Shown here one piece after another: positions 23,292-34,250 of a stretch of 64,000 nt of DNA. Position 1 is the stretch's first letter. Each line of letters begins with the position of its first letter. This DNA is from Nemertoderma westbladi (taxonomy: Eukaryota > Xenacoelomorpha > Nemertodermatida > Nemertodermatidae), in NCBI GenBank assembly GCA_032718475.1, contig JAUCBJ010002263.1, forward strand, positions 1 through 64,000, read 5' to 3'. Below the pieces are notes generated by a model. That model saw only the letters and a program-made list of their open reading frames with translations. It did not search any database and was not told where the DNA came from. Both the position numbers and the translations under genes were made by a program.

Positions 23292-24150
23292 GAGTTATAT
23301 CTATCTTTTCAATCTTCCGTATTAAATCCTGTAAAGCAGATATACGGCGTATTGATATGTCTTGTAACTGGCTTGGTTCAACATAGTTCGGGGATAATGT
23401 ATCGTAATCATAAAGAATCTGGACTTTACCAATCTCCTTTAATTCTGTAGTAGTAAATTTTGTCATTTTCTTGACATCATATTGTTTAACAACAGAATCT
23501 TCTTCTAGAACCTCGACATCGGAATCAATTACATCATCCGGGCTAGCTTCAAGAATGTCTCTCCCATCCCAAGCCTGCAGCATTCCTACATGTATCCTGA
23601 GCTTTTGGTGCTTTGTTCAATGACATTGCCTGATTGAATATTTCCATCAGTCACATTGGGGCTCATAAAAGACGGTAAATCCAAAGTAGAAACTGGACTA
23701 TCTTCCTCTTCAAGAGTATCAACTCCTTTAAGTTGAACATAAATTGCTCTTTACGCTGGAAACAGACAAGAAATGGCATCACCATTAAACTTGAAATTCT
23801 TGCTAACACATATGGGAGTAACTACCCTGTTGGGGGCCTTTACATAAGTAAACTCAGTAATGCAACTCGGGTGAGTTTCAAGCACAGATATGATTTTGTT
23901 TCTAATTTCCTCAGCTGTATCTATGCTACATAAATCGAGCATACAATGCTTCACTATGTTAGAATGTTTGATAGTAATTAATTCATCTTTATAATGCTTC
24001 CCACGTACTACAACCATTGCCTTACTGAAAGTCGTTGCAGCTGGCCTTCCAAGGGGGAGAAGAAAAACGTGCAGAGATGGAGTTATTCGTCGTCGGCTTA
24101 CTGACCCAGTTGGAACCGATGCATATGGTGCAAATTGACGATTTAGTTCA
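23292..24150 (-). pseudogene. Decayed coding fragment, family not recognised
   Basis: Read on the minus strand, an open run from about 24,147 to 23,751 gives a coherent protein-like sequence (HVFLLPLGRPAATTFSKAMV, IKHSNIVKHCMLDLCSI, EFTYVKAPNRVVTPICVSKN) that stops at TAA near 23,749. The same frame continues openly to about 23,590, then a shift leads into SPDDVIDSDVEVLEEDS and on to 23,292, where RTE copy 3 cuts it. Composition and codon pattern look like real former coding sequence. I do not recognise the family. It could be a host exon or an unclassified transposon protein. Confidence 0.45.
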
Positions 24151-24159
24151 GCTATAAAC

Positions 24160-24430
24160 CCACCTCACCCCCCCCCCCCCCGGATACTCCCATGCTGTAA
24201 AACATTATTACATTAAATTTTTCGGACCTCATATGTACGTAAACACCATAGAATAATATCGATAATGATTCCCTATGTAAAACAAAGACAATAGATTAGC
24301 CGTAACGCGACAATTAGCCGTAACGCAACTTTTTGAGTAGCCATACCACGACTTTGAAAGTCGCGTTACGGCTAATCTCTCAAAACTTTAGCTGTAACGC
24401 GACAATTAGCCGTAACGTGACTTTTAGAGG
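24160..24430. repeat. CGCGACTTTT hairpin repeat, copy 2
   Basis: Starts with a C run and CCCGGATACTCCCATGCTGT as at 3200. TTAGCCGTAACGCGAC units follow in direct orientation, plus an inverted AAAGTCGCGTTACGGCTAA. Second member of the family at 3201-3400. Confidence 0.7.
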
Positions 24431-25265
24431 CGACTTTTATTTGGCACAATTCAGCCAAAGTATCAACAGCATAATACTAATAATGGCCCATGTGAAGAAT
24501 ACCAGACTTTCTGCCGTTATATTTCACTTTGTGGTTACCCCCATACGAAGAATACCAGACTTTCTGCCGTTATATTTCACTTTGCAGTTACCCCCATACG
24601 AAGAATACCAGGTTTTGACCAAAAACGCAGGTTACAGAAGGGCTGAATTCAACCAAAACAATAAACGAAATAGTATATCTATGTACAGGTTATAAGACAG
24701 AAATAAACGCTATAAAACATTTATTAAAGATAAATTAAAAAAAAAAGAAATCTTCATATAAAATTCCAATAAAAGGTCATCCGAAAAGTGAAATCCTGGT
24801 ATTCTTCACATGGGCCCATGGGCGCTAATAATAAACTGTAACACTTAATATAGTGCATCAATTTAATGGTTTGTTGAATTATTAATTTTTATTGAATTTA
24901 AAAGAATCACATTAAGTAGAAATCATGCATCTGACTACTGCTAAACAAAAATTCAATCCAGAATAGGGACCGCCACGCCGCGCAGCGCCGCGCGCCAGGC
25001 AGCCCAAATGGCTATTGTACCAAAGTACAAATACAATATTGCAACGCTGGCTTGTATAAACAAACATGCTTCCCTAAACTCGACACGACGCCCCTTAATA
25101 CAGACAAGAGGCAGAGATAACATTACGGTATGCTGAAATGAATGATATAGAAAGAAGGCCTATTTAATACCTATTATATATATATGCCTATTGCACCTAT
25201 AAGGGTATTTCCTCTGCGGCTATTGGATGGCCGTTTCCTACTGTCCCAATTAACAGCCAATTGCG
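24431..25265. other. Non-coding; short tandem duplication
   Basis: GAAGAATACCAGACTTTCTG ... ACCCCCATAC occurs twice in tandem at about 24,496-24,608 (unit near 55 bp). A GC-rich patch (CGCCACGCCGCGCAGCGCCG) is at 24,970-25,000. No gene. Confidence 0.5.
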
Positions 25266-26960
25266 ACTTTTTTTTCGCGAGATGTGTATTTTTCTCGCGA
25301 GTTTAATCATTTATCTCGCGAGATTAATTATTTTCTCGCGAGTTTAATCATTTATCTCGCGAGTTTAATCATTTATCTCGCGAGATTAATTATTTTCTCG
25401 CGAGTTTAATCATTTATCTCACGAGTTTAATCATTTATCTCGCGAGATTAATTATATTCTCGAGAGTTTAATTATTTTCTCGCGAGTTTAATCATTTATC
25501 TCACGAGATTAATTATTTTCTCGCGAGTTTAATCATTTATCTCACGAGATTAATTATTTTCTTGCGAGTTTAATTATTTTCTCGCGAGTTTAATCATTTA
25601 TCTCGCGAGATTAATAATTTTCTCGCGAGTTTAAACATTTATCTCGCGAGATTATTTATTTTCTCGCGAGTTTAATCATTTATCTCGCGAGTTTAATTAA
25701 TTTCTCGCGAGATTAATTATTTTCTCGCGAGTTTAATCATTTATCTCGTGAGATTAATTATTTTCTCGCGAGTTTAATCATTTATCTCGCGAGTTTAATC
25801 ATTTATCTCGCGAGATTAATAATTTTCTCGCGAGTTTAATCATTTATCTCACGAGATTAATCATTTATCTCGCGAGATTAATTATTTTCTCGCGAGTTTA
25901 ATCATTTATCTCGCGAGTTTAATAATTTATCTCACGAGATTAATCATTTATCTCGCGAGATTAATTATTTTCTCGCGAGTTCAATTATATTCTCGAGAGT
26001 TTAATTATTTTCTCGGGAGTTTAATCATTTATCTCGCGAGATTAATTATTTTCCCGCGAGTTTAATCATTTATCTCACGAGATTAATTATTTTCTCGCGA
26101 GTTTAATTATTGTCTCGCGAGTTGAATCATTTATCTCGCGAGATTAATAATTTTCTCGCGAGTTTAAACATTTATCTCGCGAGATTATTTATTTTCTCGC
26201 GAGTTTAATCATTTATCTCGCGAGTTTAATTAATTTCTCGCGAGATTAATTATTTTCTCGCGAGTTTAATCATTTATCTCGCGAGTTTAATCATTTATCT
26301 CGCGAGATTAATTATTTTCTCGCGAGTTTAATCATTTATCTCGCGAGTTTAATCATTTATCTCGCGAGATTAATTATTTTCTCGCGAGTTTAATCATTTA
26401 TCTCGCGATATTAATTATTTTCTCGCGAGTTTAATCATTTATCTCGCGAGTTTAATCATTTATCTCACGAGTTTAATCATTTATCTCGCGAGATTAATTA
26501 TATTCTCGAGAGTTTAATTATTTTCTCGCGAGTTTAATCATTTATCTCGCGAGATTAATTATTTTCTCGCGAGTTTAATCATTTATCTCACGAGATTAAT
26601 TATTTTGTCACGAGTTTAATTATTTTCTCGCGAGTTTAATCATTTATCTCGCGAGATTAATAATTTTCTCGCGAGTTTAAACATTTATCTCGCGAGATTA
26701 TTTATTTTCTCGCGAGTTTAATCATTTATCTCGCGAGTTTAATTAATTTCTCGCGAGATTAATTATTTTCTCGCAAGTTTAATCATTTATCTCGCGAGAT
26801 TAATTATTTTCTCGCGAGTTTAATTATTTTCTCGCGAGTTTAATCATTTATCTCGCGAGATTAATAATTTTCTCGCGAGTTTAAACATTTATCTCGCGAG
26901 ATTATTGATTTTCTCGCGAGTTTAATCATTTATCTCGCGAGTTTAATTAATTTCTCGCGA
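25266..26960. repeat. TCTCGCGAGA satellite array
   Basis: About 1.7 kb of alternating units TCTCGCGAGTTTAATCATTTA and TCTCGCGAGATTAATTATTT, each about 20-21 bp and centred on the palindrome CTCGCGAG. A distinctive block with GTTTAAACATTTA followed by GAGATTATTTATTTT recurs at about 25,625, 26,160, 26,668 and 26,880, so there is a higher-order structure of roughly 0.5 kb. The array is cut by the BEL-1 insertion at 26,961 and resumes at 52,109. TCTCGCGAGA is a known vertebrate promoter motif; any role here is unknown. Confidence 0.95.
26956..26960. repeat. Target-site duplication of BEL-1, left
   Basis: CGCGA directly before the left LTR. It matches CGCGA at 52,109-52,113 after the right LTR. 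Removing the element restores a normal satellite unit. Confidence 0.9.
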
Positions 26961-27445
26961 TGTTGTGTCCTCTACGGTAGGGACTACCCTACAGCCTACA
27001 AATCTACCAATACGAAGCTATAGAATATCTCTATCCGTAAAGTCCAGTAGCATACCGCTTACCAGATCCTAGTAACGATGTATCTTACTATGAGACTCTA
27101 GTAATGAAACGGGCTCGTACAGTATCTGACAACAAATCCCAGTCCAGGATATCTAAACAAACAGATACAATACACAAACTACTACTGGCGAGGAGCAGAG
27201 CCTGGTGTCTATTCTATGTACGTGGGCGGGTCTAATGCCTACGTACTAGACAAAAGGATACCTGTCCTCTAACCGGTATGGCAGATGTACAGTTACAGTA
27301 ACAGACCAAACTCACGGGAAAACAATCCCCGCGCAGCGAATCCTAACTATCGCTGACAGTCCTAAATACAGTAACTTGCCGCGGTGTGATTTATATGGTT
27401 TATATACGAGCTAGGTGGGTTACGGCCCTAGCGTAACAATAACTG

Positions 27446-27600
27446 ATCCCCCTGTCTGAATCAGCCTAAAAGGTCGTGCCTAAATGTAACAATAACTGAT
27501 CTCCCTGCACGAAATCAGTCTAAAAGGTCGTGCCTAAATGTAACAATAACTGATCCCCCTGTACGAAATCAGTCTAAAAAGTCAGGCCTAAATGTAACAA
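27446..27600 (-). repeat. 55-bp tandem repeat in the 3' LTR, three units
   Basis: GTAACAATAACTGATCCCCC followed by TGAATCAGCCTAAAAGG and GTGCCTAAAT is repeated three times with small changes. The matching array in the 5' LTR is at 50,335-50,505. Confidence 0.85.
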
Positions 27601-28820
27601 TAACTGCTGCGCAGAAAACAACAGTTTAATAACGAAAATGAAATGCTCCCTCTTGCCGTAACTAAATATCTGATCCTAATTTACAAATACAGATAATTTC
27701 TGCCTAAAGTAATCTAAAGTGCGCTATAACTAGTAGAAACTCTAAGGGTAAATATGTTTTAGGGGGTGTGTGTGTGGGTGTGTTACAAATAAAACAATTT
27801 TGGTGTATCCTTTCACTAGGTTTTAGTAATTCTCTGACCGAAATAATACCGTGCGCTAGCTACTAAAATAAACTAGTCGCGTTTTGTTGAACTTTATACT
27901 CACAAATGACGTCAAAGCTCTCTCCTTCCTATCCACAACTCAAATGGGCAACCACGGTGTTAATAAATACACCCGTGATCGGCACAAATACCAGATTCTG
28001 GTTGTAAGATAAGAAATAGGGATTAATTGCTACCGTACGTTAGCTGATCTGGTATACGAATTTGATTCTAGAACTTTGTTGCCGCGGTAGTTAGCAGCAA
28101 TACCTATCAGTACGTGGCAAGGCGCGGTAGGATATTAATAAAAACCTCCCTAGGCCAAGCGGTGTGCCGGTAGCGGAAATGCTCCTTGCCTGATCAAATA
28201 ACCAACTTCAGGCAGGGGGGGGGGGGGGGGGGGGTACTAATGTATGCTCTACAAAGCGATCCGGTACCAAACGGTCAGTACTGCGAATCACTAAATTATG
28301 GAAACATATGCTGTCTGTACCTAATATGTACTCGCGTACTGACGGACGGCAATAATTCGCTTCTACCTACTTACCTGTGAGGTATACAGGTAACCCAGGG
28401 GTTCGCAGGACTGGCAAAGGGGGAGGGGGGGGGGGTTTTCTGCCTAAAATGTAGTTATTTGATCCTAAATTTGCGGCGTCCCAGGACGACGTCACGCTTA
28501 CCCTGATCTATAGGTCTTACGGCGGGCAAGGGCGTCAAACAAAGTCTTACCTTCCTCATAAAGCGGGCGCTGCATGGCAAGTGGAGCATTTCGAAGGGCG
28601 AAGGGGTGTGCGGTCCAAGTTAAAGTGGGCGCTAGCGTGTTGTGGACATCTTTTCCCTGCGTTGCTGACGGCCTAACGGTCTAGGCGGTCATCTTCCCGA
28701 TGTTTGGCTGTCCCAAAGTTGGACCAAAGAAAAACATGTTCAGGAGTTTACAAATATATTTACAGTTTACGAAGTTAATTGTGATTGTACAAGTAGTGAT
28801 AACCGAAGGCAAACCAGCCC

Positions 28821-28828
28821 TTTATATA
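28821..28828 (-). promoter_or_regulatory. TATA box in the 3' LTR
   Basis: TATATAAA on the minus strand, same place as in the 5' LTR. Confidence 0.6.
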
Positions 28829-29006
28829 CTAAATCTGGGACATAGAATTCGCTAGAACCTCCTAGAGTATTCGATGGCCTCACATTGGAGCAATAAGATA
28901 TTCCATGCCTTATGATTGGCCTAACTCATCGTTCGATACGTTGTACGCACCTCATTGGCTTACCAATTTGTACCAAATGAAAATAAATGGCCCCAAAATA
29001 CAAATT

Positions 29007-29081
29007 TCCCGACCAAGATTCGAACTCGTAACCTATGTAATGCAACCAACGCCTTAACCATCTGACCACTACGCCACGAGA
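29007..29081 (-). other. tRNA-like segment in the 3' LTR
   Basis: Identical to the 75-bp segment in the 5' LTR (51,902-51,976); see there. Confidence 0.6.
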
Positions 29082-29213
29082 GTAACTAGGGGTTTTATGT
29101 ATACAAATATGAATAGGCATATTACATTACTGTAACTTAATCAACGTGCGTCGGATTTTCGAAAGTTTTTACGTTATACTACAAATGCTATTCTATATTG
29201 AAATAATTCATCA

Positions 29214-29638
29214 CCGCTCCATGAAAACAGTAAGTAAGACTGTTTTCACCAATCGAAATACAAAACTATTTACAAATACTTCTAAGTCTACTGGTAGGGC
29301 CTAAAATATAAAACAATCACTATCTAATTATTGCATACTTAACATTACAGGTACAGCGTAAATACAATCCATCATACATACAAAATACAAATTTACAAAT
29401 CAACTTTAGTGCATAAAATACAAAAAAAAGGCTTTCGGTTATCAAGATAAACAAAATAAACAAATCAGAACAAAATAAATCAAAACGAATCGAACAAATA
29501 ATTGCAACTCTTTCAATAAATCTTTATATATTGTAAATATACATAATAAACTTCCACCAAATTAAATCAGTCCAAATATAAAATAAACATAAGGCGCTAA
29601 AATCCTTTAAATAAGTCTTAAAGTGTCCTCCTGACGAT
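29214..29638 (-). other. BEL-1 3' untranslated region
   Basis: AT-rich and non-coding between the last open frame and the 3' LTR. A perfect hairpin GAAAACAGT/ACTGTTTTC with a 7-base loop lies at 29,223-29,247, ten bases from the LTR edge. Confidence 0.6.
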
Positions 29639-29693
29639 CTAAATAGTTCGTCCTGCTGGTCTGGATGTCTTCTCCTGAGCACTAATTGCTAAC

Positions 29694-29713
29694 GGTAGGC
29701 TCGCAAGCCTTCC
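29694..29713 (-). repeat. 20-bp BEL palindrome
   Basis: Sense GGAAGGCTTGCGAGCCTACC. In the open frame 29,965-29,639 it reads GRLASLP. Confidence 0.95.
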
Positions 29714-29749
29714 TTCTCTATCTCGCTCCTCCAAATCAACGTCCGATAT

Positions 29750-29895
29750 AAATACCAAAATATAATATCCAAACATAAAATATCCAATATAAATATCCAA
29801 ATATAAAATATCCAATATAAACATCCAAATAAAATATCCAAATATAAAATATCCAATATAAACATCCAAATAAAATATCTGAATATAAATATCCA
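29750..29895 (-). repeat. AT-rich tandem repeats after the accessory ORF
   Basis: Units like ATATCCAATATAAACATCCA (about 20-35 bp). In sense all frames are open and read hydrophobic strings (YIGYFIFGYFIWMF) that could form a membrane segment if translated. I consider this an expansion of simple sequence, but the open frames run from the palindrome at 29,900 to that at 29,694. Confidence 0.6.
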
Positions 29896-29899
29896 AATC

Positions 29900-29919
29900 G
29901 GTAGGCTCGCAAGCCTTCC
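29900..29919 (-). repeat. 20-bp BEL palindrome
   Basis: Sense GGAAGGCTTGCGAGCCTACC, 35 bases after the end of the accessory ORF. Two overlapping frames read KACEPT and EGLRAYR. Confidence 0.95.
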
Positions 29920-29934
29920 TTTCTTCTCGCTTTC

Positions 29935-32900
29935 CTATTCCTTGGCTGATCGGGCTCGTCCACATCCTCTAGTGCGACTGGGTGGTGGTCGAGATCGAAC
30001 TGGACTCGGACTTCGGTGTCGAGTTATTGGTGGTTCCAAAACGCTAGGAAAGGGGACGACGGGAGTCTCACACATCCGTCGTGCGCTCAGTCCTCTAAAT
30101 CCTCGTCCGATTCCAACTGTCGGCTTAACATCGGATCGAGTTTCTACAACGCTGGGAGGAAGTCGAAAGGGTAGGACCATTCCGTCCGTTGACACCTCGC
30201 TCTCTGACGTCGTTTGAATCCTAATGGGTTCCGGCAAAGCGTATCCTGTCCCTCCGCGTGGTTCTCTAGCGAGGGAAACCGTGCCCCGAGTCATCCGGAT
30301 TTGCGACTTCGATGTCGTCCTCTCGGCGACATTTACTACTTTCTTTATCTCTTGTCCGGCCTTTTGGGCTCTGAGTATACGAAGTTGCGGATCATCCTGT
30401 GGGTGACGTGTCTTTTCAGCTAACGGCGTGGCCTTGAAGCCAGTCTCACGCAAAACGTCGGTCTCGTCTAGAATGCACGAGGTTACGCGTTTGTGATAAA
30501 ATGCGCTCCTGTATGCCCAAGCTATCGAATGCCAAGCTCCTCGATTCCGCTGTTCAACTCGCAATTTGTCGAATTCCCCGGCGGTAATCTTGTTCACCAC
30601 AGTTTGAAAGTTCCAAGTATTCTTGTTGTCGGGGTGTACCTGTAGAAAGTAGTCCCGCACAACTTTAAATCCGCTATCCAGTGGCAATATATCCAGCACC
30701 TCCAGAAGTTCGTCGTACTGAGGCATAGCCGACACGTATCCTTCCTTCGACATTATGAGAGGGTTTACGGCCCAAAATCCCAAGTGGGCTCTCATAGGAA
30801 AACGGCGTCGCTGCGTTGATACATGCTCGTCTGCTAGATTCTCCCAATGGTCGAATAGCTGTCGAACGATTTTAACTGACATATGCTCATAGGGAACGTC
30901 CCTATGTTGACATTCGGACGCCCTATGGCCTTTAATATTACAATATGTGCACTGCGCCACGAAACGCCAGCAAGTGTAGAAAGTGTGCGAACGCTGATCC
31001 CCGCACCAGTTGCATACCAAGTCCGGTAGAGATATGTGTTTCGCTCCGCATTTCTTTGCGTGGTGGCCAGTTGCCCCGCATCTGCCACAAATAGTGTTGG
31101 CAGGGTACCAAACTCGCTCATAGATAAGATCTCCGATGGGGCGAGCGCTACCGTCTACGTGATAATTCTCATCATCCGGGTCAGTCGGTATGTTCGTCTC
31201 TGTGGGTTGTACACAAACCATGACATCGCTTTTCTCCAACTCGCGTATCTCAGTTCGCGTCTTCCTCGGAAGATTCTCCTCTATTTCGATGAGTTGCCGC
31301 AACGGTTCGTCTATTAGCGCCAACTCGGTCAGATCCACATCGTCGTGATGGGCGGTAGGCTCGCGAGCCTTCCAGGATCCTTCCGGGCGTTCGAATTCCG
31401 CGTGGCGTTCCCCGTCGTAGGGTACTAACGTTAACATCGACGGTCTGTCGACTAGGCTTCCCGCGTGAGTGAGATAGACGTCCCTGAAAACGCAAAGTCC
31501 CGCTCGCGTGAAAACTTCGCAGTGCGCATCGGTGTTATAAAAGGGTTGGAGAAATCATCGGAATACATCCGTATGCATCCTTCCTCCGTCGTAAAAGGTA
31601 TGTCCTTCACCGAGACATAACGGATGTCGCTTCAGAGTCCTAGACACAACATCGGCGATGAAGCAGACGTTGACCGAAGATTCTATCGCCAAGTAATATT
31701 GTAAGATTATTCGCGGAGGTGAAGTAATCGCCCAGTACACGCAACCTCGCCACTTTAGCTGTGACTCGAACTCGTTTACGTCGGGAGTGTCTCCCTCTCC
31801 GTATACGTCCGTGTATTTGCTCCTCTTACTCTCCTTATAATCCCAACTGAACATTAGATATGAGATATAACCCGTCCCAGTTTTTAGCGTGTTATACTCC
31901 CTAAAGTATCCTTGCTCGATAGCCCAAAGCAACAATGGTCTAGTATCCACGTATGGCGTAGGCAATCGGTCCTCTTCCGTGGGCATCCCTGCAAAGTCGC
32001 TAATAAGGTCATCCTGTACACTGGATCCGATCTTGACGATGCTTTTGTCTAACACAACGTCTCGCATGGCCTTTGGCAACATCCTAGCTTCTATGCTACA
32101 AGCCAGGTCCATGGATTTAACTATCCGTTTTATCATCGCGTGTCTTTGCGTCGTTCCTTCCGGCATAGGCATCTTTCTATCGCTTCTTTGTCGGCTGAAG
32201 ACATGTAACACGCCATCTGGTGCTCTAATCTGTATAGTCTTTGAAGTGAGGCTTTGCTGGTGGCTTCCTCCTTCATTATCGTAAAACATGTAACCATTCT
32301 CCTTCAGAGATCGGCTAGTCACGTCCCAATCGTCGAGTAAATCGTCGGTAGGGTTCCAAATTCTCCCAATCGACTTTTCATCATCGAAACTAATAGGTTT
32401 TCTGGTCCAATTGGTCGCGATGTCGGTGTCGGTCTCGAATGTTCCAACTCCGATCCATAATCGAATCGTTCTCGTCAGATATCCTCGCAAGATACAAGGT
32501 GCGATATCCGTCCCTGCGCGATCCACTTCCTTAAAATCCGTAATATGTGGAGGCACATTGCGTACGATTTTCTGAACTATTGTTCTACGCAACTCGGCTG
32601 ACTCTAACACATCACCATAGGTAACCGATGGGAGGAAATCCAGGTTCGAAATGATCTCCGGGTGTTCAACTATAGGGATCTCGTAAGTTGTCTCCTTCCG
32701 GGTCGGTATACTAATAGGAAAACTAGTTGGTCTCGCAACCGGTACTATCGTTCCAGCAGAATGGGGTTGAGGTTCTCGCGTCATCTCGACATGAGGTATC
32801 TGTAGTCTCTGCGACAAACGCTGAGCAAAGGTGATACTATCGAAGAGCTCGGGTGTCATCTCCTTAGGTTCGGTTTGATCGTGGGATATCCAATAGAATG

Positions 32901-33085
32901 GTAGGCTCGCGAGCCTTCCGCCGAACTCCTCGATCTCGCCTTTCTCGTACGCCTTGTACGCCCTGTAGAGGCTCAAAGCTTCCCGTTTCTCTTGCGTCGA
33001 CTTATTAGATTCGTCCACTACCATGCTGTAGACGTCTGGTTCGACTAATTTAGGTTCGTTAATATGCTTTCGTCCTTCTGGGCTC
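29935..33085 (-). CDS. BEL-1 accessory protein with zinc knuckles, split by one TGA
   Basis: Function unknown. One minus-strand frame runs from about 33,085 to 29,935, about 1,050 codons, broken once by TGA at 31,557-31,555; both sides stay open in the same frame (VFR, stop, FLQPFYNT). The first part has no family I recognise. The second part holds a CCHC knuckle CGRCGATGHHAKKC, a variant CNWCGDQRSHTFYTC and another CCHC knuckle CTYCNIKGHRASEC, which indicates RNA or DNA binding as in Gag nucleocapsids. The C-terminus is Arg/Pro/Ser-rich. Two 20-bp palindromes are translated within it (32,900 as GRLASLP, 31,354 as KAREPT). It sits where env or other extra genes sit in larger retroelements, but I see no signal peptide or firm membrane segment. 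The N-terminal frame extends to 33,348, though its first part is GC-rich and may be non-coding. Confidence 0.6.
31354..31373 (-). repeat. 20-bp BEL palindrome
   Basis: Sense GGAAGGCTCGCGAGCCTACC, with a perfect AGGCTCGCGAGCCT core. Read KAREPT in the accessory ORF. Confidence 0.95.
32900..32919 (-). repeat. 20-bp BEL palindrome
   Basis: Sense GGAAGGCTCGCGAGCCTACC, read GRLASLP in the accessory ORF, a different reading phase from the copy at 31,354. Confidence 0.95.
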
Positions 33086-34250
33086 CTCCCGGAGGCGCAC
33101 CCACGAGGCGGACGTGTTTCCACCACCCCTGGGGCCAGTCTGACTGATGTTATTATCAGACCGGGCCGGAGGGTGGCCCGATGCTTCCCGGGTTCTGTTT
33201 TCGGTCCCCTGATCACACCGGCACAGCTCGTCGAACGTGTAGCCAGATGGATGGCTACTGTCAACTTACTGTGGCCTGACTGTACATTGAGCCAACTCAA
33301 AGTATAACAAAGAGTCAACCGGCAGGTGGACCAGTCGATAGCGATCAAGCACCAAGGTCACCCCTGGGCCTAACCGACAGTCTTGTCCCAAGCGGGCTTG
33401 CGCTACCCAACATTGGAATTTTGACACGTTTTCACCTGCCTCGCCGGCAGTATTGAGGGGAAATAAGTTCCGCAAACAATACTGACTAGCTCGAAAGCTA
33501 GGAACAAGTAACCACTTACCAGTCACTGTACACGTGTACTCAACAGATGTTCACAAATCAAGTACACAAAAGGTAAACACAAAATCGAACACATACCATG
33601 CACACACAGAGACAAAATCGGTAAAGACAAAATCGAGGTCAAAGTTAGAGGGGACAAAATTGTATCGACTGAAAGCCAAAAAAAAAGTCGAGAGTACTTT
33701 ATTTTACCGTCAGGGTAAAATAACTTGTGTGTACAAAGCATGCTGGGGTGCAGTAGAGATATGGTCCTACTAATACCAGCGGCGTCTGGACCAACTGGCA
33801 AGGGTTCCCACACTCACTCGCACTGGCCATACATACAATCACGTGTACTCACGTACCCACAGCAACAGAAAGCTCAAAGACCCAAACAAATTCCAAAGAC
33901 CAATCAGCTGAACATGGAGACAATAACATATAGTATCAAAAAAACGGAACAGCTGATGGCCAAAGGAACCCATCCAAGCCCCAAGCAAACTGCCACCGAT
34001 TGCCCACATACAAAACATAGTTCACGCCACATGAGCCACAAATCACGCCATGCCACCACCCCTACTGTGTACAGGACTGGCAGTACAGCAACAGGCCGAC
34101 TAGACGGTACCACGGCACCATGTCGATTCATGGTTCGCTAGACACGAGGGCCTTAAGTATCTCCCTTGCACTTACGCGGTACTTTAACGTGCCCCCAGAC
34201 CCTCACGAGTCCGCCGCCGCCTGTTGATCGCACCCCTATAGGGACCTCAC
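33086..34250 (-). other. Intervening segment: intron or insertion in the accessory region
   Basis: Separates the two accessory coding blocks. At its sense start, GAGGTGAGG at 34,253 gives a fair splice donor exactly at the end of codon 180 of the upstream block. Possible acceptors near 33,080 are poor and lack a pyrimidine tract. Inside are a perfect hairpin TTATTTTACC/GGTAAAATAA (33,699-33,723), repeated GACAAAAT motifs and a GC-rich stretch at 33,080-33,250. I cannot decide between a retained intron and a small insertion; no clear target duplication is seen. Confidence 0.4.

Larger units (their letters stand above)
26961..29213 (-). repeat. BEL-1 3' LTR
   Basis: Begins TGTTGTGTCC and ends AATTCATCA on the plus strand. 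It differs from the right LTR by about 13 substitutions and two G-run lengths (20 against 15 and 11 against 8), which fully explain the 8-bp length difference. Inside, read in sense, are a tRNA-like segment, a TATA box, G-rich runs and a three-unit 55-bp repeat. The last bases before it in sense (ATGGAGCGG) are purine-rich and could be the polypurine tract. Confidence 0.95.

Noticed and set aside
33266-33526. Small minus-strand ORF upstream of the accessory protein
   Set aside because: Lies in the intervening segment, with no homology or conserved features.
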